DNA from: Zoogloea sp.
Lineage (GTDB): Bacteria > Pseudomonadota > Gammaproteobacteria > Burkholderiales > Rhodocyclaceae
Assembly: GCF_023150065.1 (NCBI RefSeq)
Contig: NZ_JAKLLN010000004.1
Coordinates: 219,522-283,521 of the forward strand
Direction of reading: 5' to 3'
DNA length: 64,000 nucleotides
The notes under the pieces were generated by a model. It was given only the letters and a program-made list of their open reading frames with translations, was not told where the DNA came from and searched no databases. This document shows, in pieces, positions 36,529-45,149 of the stretch; the first letter of the stretch is position 1, and each line of letters starts with the position of its first letter. A program made the translations under genes and the position numbers.

Positions 36529-38126
36529 TGCGCCGCCGCCTCGCCCTCACCCTGCTGCTGCTGCTCGCCCTGCCCGGCCCGAGCCACGCCGACGAGGCCC
36601 TGCTCGCCGAAGGACGGCGCCTTTACCTGGAGGGCCTGCGCGCCGATGGCAGCCCGCTGGCGGGCTGGCGCCCCGGCGGTGAAGTGCTGCGCGGCCGCGA
36701 TCTGGCCTGCGCTCAGTGCCACCGCCGCAGCGGCATGGGAACCGTCGAGGGGGTGGTGGTGGTGCCGCCGGTCACCGGCGCCGTCCTGTTCGCCCCCGGC
36801 CAGACCCCGGCCGGCCACGCGCCCCGGCGGGCTGCCGGTGTGGCCCTGCTCGATCATGGCTTCCGCACCCGTCCGGCCTACGACACCCCGGGCCTGGCCC
36901 GGGCCCTGCGGGAAGGGATGGGCCCCGGCGGGCGTCCCCTCGACCCGCTGATGCCCCGCTACACCCTCAGCGACCGGGAGCTGACAGCGCTCCAGGCCTG
37001 GCTGGAAAGCCTCGGCGCAGGCCCGGTGCCAGGCGTGGGCAGCACCGCCCTGCACCTGGCCACGGTCGTCACGCCCGACGCCGAGCCCCGCCAGCGGGAC
37101 GCCATGCGGGATGTCCTGCGGCGCTGCATCGCCGGGCGCAGCCCGCCCCCCGGCAGCGGCCGGCGCCCCTGGGTGCTGGAGGAATGGGCCTTGTCCGGCC
37201 CGCCCGAGGGCTGGCGCACCCAGCTCGAGGCACGGATGCGCCAGCAGCCGGCCTTCGCGCTGGTGTCGGGCATCGGTCGTGAATGGGCGCCGGTACATGA
37301 ATTCTGCGAGGCCGAAGGCGTGCCCTGCCTGTTCCCCAACACCGACCTGCCCGGCCCGGCACCCCGCGCCTCGGTCTACCTGTGGCCGGGCATGGCCCTG
37401 GAAGGGGCAGTGCTGGCCCGTCACCTGCTGGAACAGGACCGCCTGCCAAAGCGCGTCATCCAGGTCTTCGACCCTTCCGACACAGGCCGTGCAGGCGCCG
37501 CCGCCCTGCGCGCCGCCCTCGCCGACCATGCCGTGACGGTGCTCGACCGGACCTTCCACGACCCCCTGGATGAGGCCGCGTGGCGTGGCCTGCTGCCCCC
37601 CGCGGAGGCCGGTGACGTGCTGATGCTATGGCTGGGGGCCGCCGACCTGGCGCGCCTGCCGGGCCGCCGGGCGTGGCCATCCGCCGCCCCGGTCTTGGTG
37701 TCGGGCACGCTGGCCGGGCTGGAACGTGCGCCGGATGCCCGGGGCATTCCGCCGCCCTGGCGCGCCGGGCTGCGCGTGATCTACCCCTTCGACGCCCCGG
37801 AGGCCCGCCTCAGCCGCATGGTCTTCAACCTGGGCAGCTGGATGAGCGCCCAGGGCCTGAGCCTGGCGCGGGATACGGAGCGCACCCAGGGCAACACCCA
37901 CGCGGCCTGCGAGATCACCGCGCGGGCCCTGTACACCCTGGGCGAGCGCCATTCCCGGGACTACCTGCTGGAGCTGGTGGAAGATTCCTACGCCGGCGCC
38001 ACCGCCAGCGCCTTCCCGCGCTTCACTCTGGGGCCGGGGCAGCGCTACGGCTCCAAGGGCGCCTATCTGATGCGCATCGAGCAGGACGGCAACCTGGCCG
38101 TGGACGGCGAGTGGATCGTGCCCTAG
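36528..38126 (+). CDS. Cytochrome c domain fused to a periplasmic-binding-protein-like domain
   Basis: The 532-residue exported protein has a signal peptide (to about residue 21) and a class I cytochrome c domain with one heme motif (C61-A-Q-C64-H65). FNTDL-like and ligand-binding-like segments follow. Residues 170-532 resemble type 1 periplasmic binding proteins of the branched-chain amino-acid family: LVSGIGREWAPVHEFCEAEGVPCLFPNTDL, VIQVFDPSDTGRAGAAALRAAL, then HAACEITARALYTLG and FTLGPGQRYGSKGAYLMRI. It is coupled to the SCO gene. A soluble redox sensor or electron carrier bound to a ligand module is plausible, but function is unknown. Confidence 0.75.
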   Translation: MRRRLALTLLLLLALPGPSHADEALLAEGRRLYLEGLRADGSPLAGWRPGGEVLRGRDLACAQCHRRSGMGTVEGVVVVPPVTGAVLFAPGQTPAGHAPRRAAGVALLDHGFRTRPAYDTPGLARALREGMGPGGRPLDPLMPRYTLSDRELTALQAWLESLGAGPVPGVGSTALHLATVVTPDAEPRQRDAMRDVLRRCIAGRSPPPGSGRRPWVLEEWALSGPPEGWRTQLEARMRQQPAFALVSGIGREWAPVHEFCEAEGVPCLFPNTDLPGPAPRASVYLWPGMALEGAVLARHLLEQDRLPKRVIQVFDPSDTGRAGAAALRAALADHAVTVLDRTFHDPLDEAAWRGLLPPAEAGDVLMLWLGAADLARLPGRRAWPSAAPVLVSGTLAGLERAPDARGIPPPWRAGLRVIYPFDAPEARLSRMVFNLGSWMSAQGLSLARDTERTQGNTHAACEITARALYTLGERHSRDYLLELVEDSYAGATASAFPRFTLGPGQRYGSKGAYLMRIEQDGNLAVDGEWIVP

Positions 38127-38138
38127 GCCGGGCCGGGT

Positions 38139-38978
38139 TCAGCCTGCAGGCAGGGCGACGAAGTCGAGCAGGTCGCGGATGAAGCGCCCCCGCTCCCACA
38201 GGTGCGGGGCGTGGTCCACCCCGTCGTAGATGTGCAACAGGGCATTGGGGATGCTGTCGCGCACATATTCGGCCGTGCCGGTGGAGTAGAAATTGCTGGC
38301 GCCGCCATACACCAGCAGGGCCGGGATGAGGATGGTCTGCAACACCTCGCGGTAGTCGGCGGCGCTCAGGCTGGCCCAGCAATCGATCAGTGGCCGCGGA
38401 TCGAGGGCACGCAGGCGCTGGCGCGCGGTTTCGATGCCGGAACCGTTCTCCAGGTACTTGGCCCGGGCCCGTTCGTTATGGCCGAAGGCCGCCAGGCGCA
38501 GCACGGCTTCGGCGAAGTCACCCTCCAGCTCACCCATGAAGCGGGCGTTGCGACGATGATCGAAATCCCCGTAGATACCGCGTGTCCATCCGGCATCGGT
38601 GAGCAGCTTGGGCGACTGGTCGATGATCACCACCCGGGACAGGCGTTGGCTGCCGAAATCGCGCAGGTATTGCCAGAGGGTCAGGGCCCCCATGGAGTGC
38701 CCCACCACCACGGCCTTGTCGAGGCCATAGTTGTCCAGCAGATTGTGCAGATCCCGGGCCATGCGTTCCACCGTGGGCGCGCTCGCGGTGCGCAGCGCAT
38801 GGCCCCCATGGCCCCGGGCGTCCCAGCGCAGCACCTGGTGATGGGCCTCGAAATCTTCGAGGAAGGGGTTCCAGTCCCGGTGGGTGGATGTCCAGCCGTG
38901 GAGCAGCACCAGCGGCGCACCGCGGCCGGAGATCTTCAGATGGATGCGTTCGCCATCATCGGCGCAAAAGGAGTCCAT
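38139..38978 (-). CDS. Alpha/beta hydrolase
   Basis: The 279-residue protein is a soluble alpha/beta-hydrolase: LVLLHGWTSTHRDWNPF (oxyanion HGW), the nucleophile elbow VVGHSMGAL (Ser), the acid region LLVYGGASNFYSTGTAEYV and a late His in YDGVDHAPHLWE. No signal peptide or lid is obvious. ATG 38978 is preferred over GTG 38984. The family covers esterases, haloperoxidase-like enzymes and ring-cleavage hydrolases; the substrate cannot be told. It converges with the cytochrome fusion gene (12-base gap). Confidence 0.85.
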   Translation of the reverse strand: MDSFCADDGERIHLKISGRGAPLVLLHGWTSTHRDWNPFLEDFEAHHQVLRWDARGHGGHALRTASAPTVERMARDLHNLLDNYGLDKAVVVGHSMGALTLWQYLRDFGSQRLSRVVIIDQSPKLLTDAGWTRGIYGDFDHRRNARFMGELEGDFAEAVLRLAAFGHNERARAKYLENGSGIETARQRLRALDPRPLIDCWASLSAADYREVLQTILIPALLVYGGASNFYSTGTAEYVRDSIPNALLHIYDGVDHAPHLWERGRFIRDLLDFVALPAG

Positions 38979-39060
38979 GGGCACTGCGGGCGGAAAGGAG
39001 AAGCGCCGAGTATATGACGTGCACGGAAGGCAGGGGGCGCCGACCCCCGCCTTGCCGCGC

Positions 39061-40923
39061 TCAGACGACGATGAAGCGCCGCATCATCTCGTGGTCTTCG
39101 TGGGACAGGATGTGGCAGTGCCACACGTACTCGCCGGGCCGGTTGAAGGTGGCGATGATGCGGGTGACCTGGCCGGGGTAGGCCAGCACGGTGTCCTTGC
39201 GGCCCTGCTCGCTGGGCAGCGCCGGGGTCTTCACGCCGACCATGGCGATACGGGTGAGGTAGCCCCCCGCCGCCACACCGCCCGGGCCCATGGGCTTGGG
39301 CTGGACCACGCCGGTGAAGCCCTGGCGATCGAGCACCCGGAAATCCACCAGGTGCAGGTGGATGGGGTGGGCGTCCACGGTGGTGTTGTGGATCTCCCAG
39401 ATCTCGGTGGCACCGAGCTTGATGTTCTCGGTGACCGGGTCGGTGAACAGGAAGGTGCCGAAGCCGGGGCCGGCCGGGTTGCCCGGGGCCGGGTTGACCG
39501 TGCCGAGCATGGTCTGCAGGCGGCCGTAGGCATCATTGCCCTCGAACAGCATCATCTTGCGCACCGTGGCCCCCACCGTCGAAGGTACGGGCAGCGGGCC
39601 ATGCACCGGACGCAGGTTGGCGGGCAGGTTGGCACTGGTCAGGGCGGCGCTGCCCTGGCCGAAGAAACCCAGCGGCTTGGAGACGCTGAAGGCCATGACC
39701 CGGTCGGTGCTGCCGGCCAGCACCGGGTCGCCGTCGGGGAAGGGCGTGTTGGCGTCGTTGCGCAGGATCACCCGGCCGTGCCACCAGGACACCACCTTGG
39801 AGAAATCCACCACCACGTCGGCCCGTTCGCCAGGGGCCAGAGTCAGGGAGGTGAGGGGCACCGGGCTGTTCATCAGGCCCAGTTCGGTGCCGATCTGCCA
39901 GAAGGTCATGCGGTTCTGGGGGAAGTTCTCGAAGCTGAAGCTCAGGCGGACCACCCGGGAGTCGGAGCCGTTGAGCAGACGCAGGCGGTACAGGCGCGGC
40001 TCGCAGTCGAGGCGCGGCCAGGGCACGCCATTGACCACGATGACGTCACCGAAGAACTCCGGCATGTGGGTGGGCTGGGGTGCCTGGGGGTTTTCGGGGT
40101 CGCTGGCGGGGTAGCGCAGGGCGCCGCTGATGCCGAACTGGCGATCCTGGATGCACAGGGGCACTTCATGGGGGTAGGCGGGTAGCTGCCCGGCCTGGAC
40201 CAGGTAATCCTCGTTGGCGTCGCGGATGAAGTAGTTGCCGGCCAGCCCCATGTACACGTTGAGGCGGGTCACGCCGAGGGCATGGTCGTGGTACCAGAGA
40301 TGCCCGGCTTCCTGGGAATTGTCGAAGGTGTAGCTGGCGCTGAACAGGCGGCCCCGGTAGTCGGGCATGCCGTCGCGGTTCACGTCCGGCGTGGCCCAGG
40401 CCTCGGGCAGGCCGTCGCTGCCGGTGAGCTGGTCGCCGCCGTGGCGGTGGGCCACCAGGGGCACCGGCGCCCGCCCGCCCAGGTTGCCCGGGTTGGCCCA
40501 GCCCAGCGTGGTGTCCACGGGCAGGCGATGGGGCAGGGGCCCCTGGGCGTTCATCAGGGCGTTCTGATAGCGCACGGAAACGGCCACTCCCCGGCGCAGA
40601 TTGAAGCTGCGCCCCGGATAGGACGGCGCCTGCAGGGGCGTGCCGTAGCCCCACAGGGTGGTGTACAGCGCCTTGCCGCTGGCATCCACCAGCCCCAGGG
40701 CGGCCGAGAATTCGCGGATCACCAGGGTATAGCTGGTGCCCCCCGGGGCATCGGGGGCAAACAGGTTGGCCGGATCGAGGGGGTTGGGCAGCAGATCGGT
40801 GAACTGCTTGTTGCGCAGGGCACCGAGGACCGAGGGGACTGTCTGGCCGTAGCCCCAGGTGGGCACAAGGGAGCTCAGGAGTCCGGCCGCGCCCGCCTTG
40901 AGGACGCTTCGTCTGTTTGCCAT
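39061..40923 (-). CDS. Tat-exported multicopper oxidase (CotA/bilirubin-oxidase type)
   Basis: The 620-residue protein starts with a twin-arginine signal (NRRSVLKAGAAGLLSS). Copper-site motifs are all present in order: HRHGGD, WYHDHALGV, HPIHLHLVDF and the T1/T2/T3 cluster HCHILSHEDHEMM, with the T1 Cys and axial Met. This is a three-domain laccase-like oxidase of the CotA class, which oxidises phenols or metal ions (Cu+, Mn2+) in the periplasm and reduces O2 to water. No Met-rich insert typical of CueO is seen. The substrate is unknown. The frame stays open to 40959, but ATG 40923 fits the Tat signal. Confidence 0.9.
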   Translation of the reverse strand: MANRRSVLKAGAAGLLSSLVPTWGYGQTVPSVLGALRNKQFTDLLPNPLDPANLFAPDAPGGTSYTLVIREFSAALGLVDASGKALYTTLWGYGTPLQAPSYPGRSFNLRRGVAVSVRYQNALMNAQGPLPHRLPVDTTLGWANPGNLGGRAPVPLVAHRHGGDQLTGSDGLPEAWATPDVNRDGMPDYRGRLFSASYTFDNSQEAGHLWYHDHALGVTRLNVYMGLAGNYFIRDANEDYLVQAGQLPAYPHEVPLCIQDRQFGISGALRYPASDPENPQAPQPTHMPEFFGDVIVVNGVPWPRLDCEPRLYRLRLLNGSDSRVVRLSFSFENFPQNRMTFWQIGTELGLMNSPVPLTSLTLAPGERADVVVDFSKVVSWWHGRVILRNDANTPFPDGDPVLAGSTDRVMAFSVSKPLGFFGQGSAALTSANLPANLRPVHGPLPVPSTVGATVRKMMLFEGNDAYGRLQTMLGTVNPAPGNPAGPGFGTFLFTDPVTENIKLGATEIWEIHNTTVDAHPIHLHLVDFRVLDRQGFTGVVQPKPMGPGGVAAGGYLTRIAMVGVKTPALPSEQGRKDTVLAYPGQVTRIIATFNRPGEYVWHCHILSHEDHEMMRRFIVV

Positions 40924-41151
40924 GGTGTGAATGCCTTTGAGTCTGGCGCGCCAAAGCACGCGGTGATGTACGTGTCCACGTACGCCTTACAGGGTGTCGC
41001 CCCACAGACCCAAGTATCCGATCGGAATCGATCGCAAAACCATGCAAACAATACAAACGCCATAAATGTAACTACATGCTACAAATTTATGTGTATTTGA
41101 TGTTTTTTCGCCACTGGCTCATCCCCTTCCCTGCCAATGACGCTTCCGGGC
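40924..41151. other. AT-rich intergenic region before the oxidase
   Basis: This 228-base gap contains the presumed oxidase promoter and the cobC end. The section 41040-41110 is much richer in A+T than flanking genes. It contains an imperfect inverted repeat at 41061-41091 (CATAAAT with ATTTATG, plus GTA/TAC). A possible role is an operator for the oxidase gene or a weak cobC terminator. I see no gene. Confidence 0.4.
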
Positions 41152-41703
41152 TCAGCGGTTGAACCAGCGCAGCACCGTGCCCCACGCATGCAGATCCAGA
41201 CGCGTGACTTCACCGCAGGCGAAATCCAGGCCCAGCCAGTGCTCCGGCGGCAGGCCGAGGAGCTGCCCGGCCAGGGCACGCAGGGGGCCGCCATGGGCGA
41301 CCACCACGGCGGCGGCGGGATCGGCCTGGCGCAGGTCGGCCAGGAAGTCGAGGGCGCGGGCAGCCATCTGGCGTGGTGACTCGCCCCCCGGCGGGGCGAA
41401 GTCGAGAGGCGCGGCCGACCAGGCATCCAGCGCGGCCTTGCCGATATCCTCGAAACTGCGCCCCTCCCACTCGCCGAAGTGGATCTCCTGCAGGCGTGCG
41501 TCCACCTGGGGCGCGCCCAGGGCCTCGGCCAGCAGGCGGGCACGGCGCAGGGGGCTGGTGTACAGGGCGTAATCGGCAGGCAGCAGGGGGCGCAGGCGCC
41601 CGGCCACGACCTGCGGTGATTCGGCCAGCCCGAGATCGGTCTGCCCGTAACACGTCCCCGGCGCCACATCGGGCCGGGGGTGGCGGATCAGGTAAAGCTC
41701 CAT
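41152..41703 (-). CDS. cobC: Alpha-ribazole phosphatase (histidine phosphatase family)
   Basis: The 183-residue protein is a phosphoglycerate-mutase-type histidine phosphatase: [22 protein letters not shown] (catalytic His with RH), [12 protein letters not shown] and [14 protein letters not shown] (second His). CobC removes the phosphate from alpha-ribazole 5'-phosphate or from adenosylcobalamin 5'-phosphate in the last steps of cobalamin assembly. It overlaps cobS by 16 bases and is the last gene of cobT-cobS-cobC, which supports the specific assignment. Confidence 0.88.
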   Translation of the reverse strand: MELYLIRHPRPDVAPGTCYGQTDLGLAESPQVVAGRLRPLLPADYALYTSPLRRARLLAEALGAPQVDARLQEIHFGEWEGRSFEDIGKAALDAWSAAPLDFAPPGGESPRQMAARALDFLADLRQADPAAAVVVAHGGPLRALAGQLLGLPPEHWLGLDFACGEVTRLDLHAWGTVLRWFNR

Positions 41704-42461
41704 GCGGCAAGGATTCCAAGGTAGATGGCGAGCTCGGCGACCTGCTGGGTGGCGCCGAGGCAGTCGCCGGTATAGCCGCCCAGCCGGCGGGCAAAGGTGC
41801 GCATCGCCAGCACGCTGACAACGGCGGTCAGCACCAGCACGGTCAGGGCCTCCCCGGCGTTGAGCAGCAGCAGGGGCAGGATGCCGCCCAGGGTGGCGAT
41901 GCCCAGCTCGGCCGCCGTGGGGCGACGGGCGACGGAGGCCGACTTGGCGCTGTCGTCGGCACGGGCGTAATCGAGCACTACCATCAGGCTCACCGCGGCG
42001 AGGCGCGACAGGGGGTGCGCCACCAGCAGGGCGGTGATCAGGGGGTAGTCCTGCTCGGCCGCCAGATCCGCCAGCGCCAGGTACTTGGCAAGGAGCATCA
42101 GGACCAGGCCGATGGCGCCGTAGCTGCCGATCCGCGAGTCCTTCATGATCTTCAGGATCTGCTCCCGGTTCCAGCCACCGCCGAGCCCGTCGCAGGTGTC
42201 GGCCCAGCCGTCCTCATGGAAGGCCCCGGTGGCGCGGATGCTCGCCGCCATGGCCAGGACGATGGCCACATCCACCGGCAGCACCTGTACCGCCAGCCCA
42301 TACACGCCGGCCCCGATCAGGCCGACGATCCAGCCGATCCAGGGCAGGAAACGCGCCGCCTGGCCAAGCTTCTCCGGCGAGAACTCGACCCAGCCGGGCA
42401 CCGGCAGCCGGGTGAAGAAACCGAGGGCGATGAAGAACAGTTCGAGCTGGGCGCGAAGCAT
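41688..42461 (-). CDS. cobS: Adenosylcobinamide-GDP ribazoletransferase (cobalamin synthase)
   Basis: The 257-residue integral membrane enzyme joins adenosylcobinamide-GDP with alpha-ribazole. The family signatures are FFTRLPVPG near the N terminus, [20 protein letters not shown] with the acidic metal-binding DxxD-like residues, and [22 protein letters not shown]. Six or more hydrophobic helices are visible. It lies between cobT and cobC on the minus strand. Confidence 0.93.
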   Translation of the reverse strand: MLRAQLELFFIALGFFTRLPVPGWVEFSPEKLGQAARFLPWIGWIVGLIGAGVYGLAVQVLPVDVAIVLAMAASIRATGAFHEDGWADTCDGLGGGWNREQILKIMKDSRIGSYGAIGLVLMLLAKYLALADLAAEQDYPLITALLVAHPLSRLAAVSLMVVLDYARADDSAKSASVARRPTAAELGIATLGGILPLLLLNAGEALTVLVLTAVVSVLAMRTFARRLGGYTGDCLGATQQVAELAIYLGILAAWSFT

Positions 42462-42500
42462 GTCAGTACGTGCCGCGTGGCCGCCCCGGGATCATCGGGC

Positions 42501-43544
42501 TCACTGCTGGCCGCTGACGCCGGCCGACTCGAAGCTGGCCATCTCGTTGAGGAAGTTAACCGCCGCCTGCACCAGGGGGTAGACCAGGGCAGCCCCGGTG
42601 CCTTCGCCCAGCCGCAGGTCGAGCTGGACCAGGGGCTCGGTGTTGAAATGGGTCAGCTGCACGGTGTGGCCGGGCTCCTGGGAGCGGTGGGCGAACACGC
42701 AGTAATCGAGGATCGCCGGACACAGGGCATGGGCCACCAGCAGGGCGCTGGTGACGATGAAACCGTCGATGAGCAGCACCATGCCCGCCTCCGCCGCACC
42801 GAGCATGGCGCCGGCCATCATGGCGATCTCGAAGCCGCCATACTGGGCCAGAGCCTCCAGGGGGTCGCCCGGCCGGCCGCCACGGGCCACGGCACGGGCC
42901 AGCAGCTGGCGCTTGCGGGCCAGGCCAGCGTCGTCCAGGCCGGTGCCGCGGCCGATCACGATGTCCAGTTCGGCACAGGTCAGGCAGTGGGTCAGGAGGG
43001 AGGCCGATGCGGTGTTGCCGATACCCATCTCGCCAAAACCGATGACGTTGCAACCTTGCCCGGCGAGCTCCCGGGCCAGGGCGCGACCGCGGGCGATGGC
43101 GGTGTCGCGCTGGGCAGCATCCATGGCCGGCATTTCCAGGTAATTGGCGGTGCCGGGCGCCACCTTGGCGTCGATCAGGCCCGGACGGGCCCCGAAATCC
43201 CGGGCCACGCCGGCGTCCACCACCGACAGATCCATGCCGACCTGGCGGGCAAACACATTGATCGCGGCGCCCCCGGCGACGAAGTTCTCGACCATCTGCC
43301 AGGTCACGTCCTGGGGGTAGGCCGACACGCCGGCCCGCGCCGCGCCGTGATCGCCGGCAAAGACCAGCATGTGCGGCTTGCTGAGCCGGGGAGCGAGGGT
43401 TTGCTGGATCAGGCCGATCTGGCGGGCCAGCGCCTCGAGCCGCCCGAGGGCGCCGAGGGGCTTGGTCTTGGTATCGATGCGCTGCTGGAGGGCGGCCGCG
43501 AGACCGCGGTCGGGACGGACAATGGCGAAGGTCATGGGGCGCAT
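42501..43544 (-). CDS. cobT: Nicotinate-nucleotide--dimethylbenzimidazole phosphoribosyltransferase
   Basis: The 347-residue enzyme makes alpha-ribazole phosphate from nicotinate mononucleotide and dimethylbenzimidazole, the product of BluB. Family motifs are [44 protein letters not shown] and the catalytic-Glu region [16 protein letters not shown] 43544 and ATG 43535 are both possible starts. It begins the cobTSC run. Confidence 0.95.
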   Translation of the reverse strand: MRPMTFAIVRPDRGLAAALQQRIDTKTKPLGALGRLEALARQIGLIQQTLAPRLSKPHMLVFAGDHGAARAGVSAYPQDVTWQMVENFVAGGAAINVFARQVGMDLSVVDAGVARDFGARPGLIDAKVAPGTANYLEMPAMDAAQRDTAIARGRALARELAGQGCNVIGFGEMGIGNTASASLLTHCLTCAELDIVIGRGTGLDDAGLARKRQLLARAVARGGRPGDPLEALAQYGGFEIAMMAGAMLGAAEAGMVLLIDGFIVTSALLVAHALCPAILDYCVFAHRSQEPGHTVQLTHFNTEPLVQLDLRLGEGTGAALVYPLVQAAVNFLNEMASFESAGVSGQQ

Positions 43545-43613
43545 CTGCAGGCGGGGTCAAGGCCGCGGATGCTAGGACGGTGCGACGTTTATTTCAAGCG
43601 CCGCGCCACCCCA

Positions 43614-43640
43614 CGTACCGGCAGGACAACCCCCGGTACG
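43614..43640. repeat. 8-bp perfect hairpin after the small 43651 gene
   Basis: CGTACCGG (43614-43621) pairs with CCGGTACG (43633-43640) across an 11-base loop, just after the stop of the small minus-strand gene. No T-tract follows in either direction. It is a stem-loop but not a convincing intrinsic terminator. Confidence 0.4.
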
Positions 43641-43650
43641 GCCGTGACGC

Positions 43651-43956
43651 TCAGCTGCTCAGGCCACGGCGGTCGCCGCCACGCACCTGGAAAACCACGC
43701 GCCGGCTGTTGCGGACCTGGCTTTCCCAGGCGCGCTTGAGCACGAAACGCAACTCGTAATCGCCGGGTGCGGCACCGACGAGCAGAAACACCTGACTGCG
43801 GGGCCGGCGGGCATCCGGCTCCCCGACCGTCTGCTCGAGCGTCACCTGCAGCGGGGCTGCGGACGCATCCACGTACCAGGTGGCGCCCCCCGGCGGAGAA
43901 GGCAGGGCCAGGCGGCAGGGCTGACCAATACCGCTGGCAAGATGCTGGGTATCCAT
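43651..43956 (-). CDS. Small protein with possible chagasin-like (I42) inhibitor fold
   Basis: The ATG at 43956 has an excellent GGGAGGAG ribosome-binding site, giving 101 residues. The pattern looks like a chagasin/ICP domain: a loop SPPGGATWYV (residues 20-29, where chagasins have N-P-T-T-G-Y-x-W), an acidic/basic middle loop, VFLLVGAAPGDYELRFVLKRAWE (75-77 RAW where chagasins have RPW) and a final VVFQVR strand. No signal peptide is present, unlike secreted chagasin-like proteins. The similarity is by pattern only. It sits alone between cobT and cobU with no obvious link to cobalamin. Confidence 0.5.
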   Translation of the reverse strand: MDTQHLASGIGQPCRLALPSPPGGATWYVDASAAPLQVTLEQTVGEPDARRPRSQVFLLVGAAPGDYELRFVLKRAWESQVRNSRRVVFQVRGGDRRGLSS

Positions 43957-44117
43957 GGTGACGACTCCTCCCGCTGTTACATCTTGTAATAGGAGCCGAT
44001 GTTGCACTGCGACGGACAAATCCGCTGTGACCCACCACACCTGACGACTGTGCGGCAGTTCCGGAGAAGCCCGAAAAATTCCAATAGAATTAATCACATA
44101 GGATTAAAAACAAGCCA
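43957..44117. other. AT-richer spacer between the small gene and cobU
   Basis: This 161-base gap carries the promoter for the small gene on the minus strand. It has an AT-rich patch near 44085-44115 at the cobU end. I see no further gene and no clear terminator. Confidence 0.35.
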
Positions 44118-44669
44118 TCAGGGGCTTGCCTTGAGGGTCAGCGGCAGGCCCGCCGCCACCAGGGTGACCTGGTCACACAAAGCCGCCACAGCCTGGTTGA
44201 GGCGCCCCGCCTCGTCCCGGAACAGGCGCCCGAGGGCGGTCTCCGGCACCAGGCCGAAGCCCACCTCGTTGGCCACGAAGATGACCTGCCCCGGCAGACG
44301 GGGGATCAGGGCCAGCAGAGCGGCCCGCTCCCGGGCCAGGGCCGGCAGCAGCTCACCGCCGCCGCCCGGCGGCAGGGCGTCGGCGCCATCGAGCAGGTTG
44401 GCGAGCCACAGGGTCAGGCAATCGACCACCACGCAGCGCCCCTCCGCCGCCTCGGCCGCCAGCGCGGCGGCCAGCCCGCGGGGAGCCTCCACCACGCCCC
44501 AACCGGCCGGCCGGTCGGCCTGATGGCGGGCGATGCGGGCACTCATTTCTTCGTCCAGCGCTTCGGCGGTGACGATGACACGCACCGGAAGGCCGCTGGC
44601 GGCAGCACGTTGTTCGGCATGGCGGCTCTTGCCCGAACGGGCACCGCCAATGATCAATTCACAGGGCAT
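44118..44669 (-). CDS. cobU: Adenosylcobinamide kinase / adenosylcobinamide-phosphate guanylyltransferase
   Basis: The 183-residue bifunctional enzyme phosphorylates adenosylcobinamide and then transfers GMP. It has the P-loop IIGGARSGKSRHAE, the catalytic ARHQADRPAGW (His, where GMP binds covalently), VVVDCLTLWLANLL and VIFVANEVGFGLVPETALGRLFRDEAGRLNQ. It is divergent from the btuB riboswitch leader, 113 bases away. Substrates come from the B12-uptake or precursor path encoded next door. Confidence 0.95.
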   Translation of the reverse strand: MPCELIIGGARSGKSRHAEQRAAASGLPVRVIVTAEALDEEMSARIARHQADRPAGWGVVEAPRGLAAALAAEAAEGRCVVVDCLTLWLANLLDGADALPPGGGGELLPALARERAALLALIPRLPGQVIFVANEVGFGLVPETALGRLFRDEAGRLNQAVAALCDQVTLVAAGLPLTLKASP

Positions 44670-45149
44670 AGTGGGCTTCCAAACATTCCGTGCACGTCAA
44701 CCAATTTCGGGAAGTATCTGATTTCGGTGGTATTATCGCAGGCTGTCCGGTGCAACATGGGCTTTACCGGGCAAACGTGTTCCAGGTGCTCCACGGGTCT
44801 TCCAGACCAGGAGTTAAACGGGAAACAGGTGCGCGTGCTTCTCGCCGAAGCCGCAATGCCTGTGCTGCCCCCGCAACGGTAAGCAAGCGCAAGGTGTGTC
44901 ACACCGCCACTGGGCCCCAGGCCTGGGAAGGCGATACACCGCGTCCGGTCCGGCATCTTTCTGCCCCACCGGCTCAGCTTGCGAGCCCGGATACCGGCCT
45001 TGATCACATGAAGCGGCAGTGCCACGGGGTGGTGGCGACGAGCGCGGTCATGGATCTTCCCGGACCTTCTCTGCACCTCCTCCCCCGGCACCGCCAAGCG
45101 CAATCCACCCGGCGGCGGGGACGCGGCCGGGCAAGGGAGAAACCAACAG
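44670..45149. promoter_or_regulatory. Divergent leader region for cobU and the btuB operon
   Basis: This 480-base gap holds the btuB promoter and the B12 riboswitch (44783-45000). After the riboswitch comes about 150 bases of GC-rich leader, which may contain the expression platform. No other gene is seen. Confidence 0.5.
44783..45000 (+). ncRNA. Cobalamin (B12) riboswitch
   Basis: The leader contains the AdoCbl riboswitch core in order: the GGTGCT start (44786), the AACGGGAAACAGGTGC segment, the B12 box (44872-44890 region: GCTGCCCCCGCAACGGTAA), GCCACTGG...GGGAAGGC, and the closing GAGCCCGGATACCGG. It should bind adenosylcobalamin and repress translation or transcription of btuB-btuC-btuD-cobO when B12 is ample. 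It lies 150 bases before the btuB ATG. The edges are by eye. Confidence 0.92.

Noticed and set aside
43614..43640. Hairpin considered as an intrinsic terminator for the small gene at 43651
   Set aside because: The stem is perfect but short and no T-tract follows. I list it only as a stem-loop.
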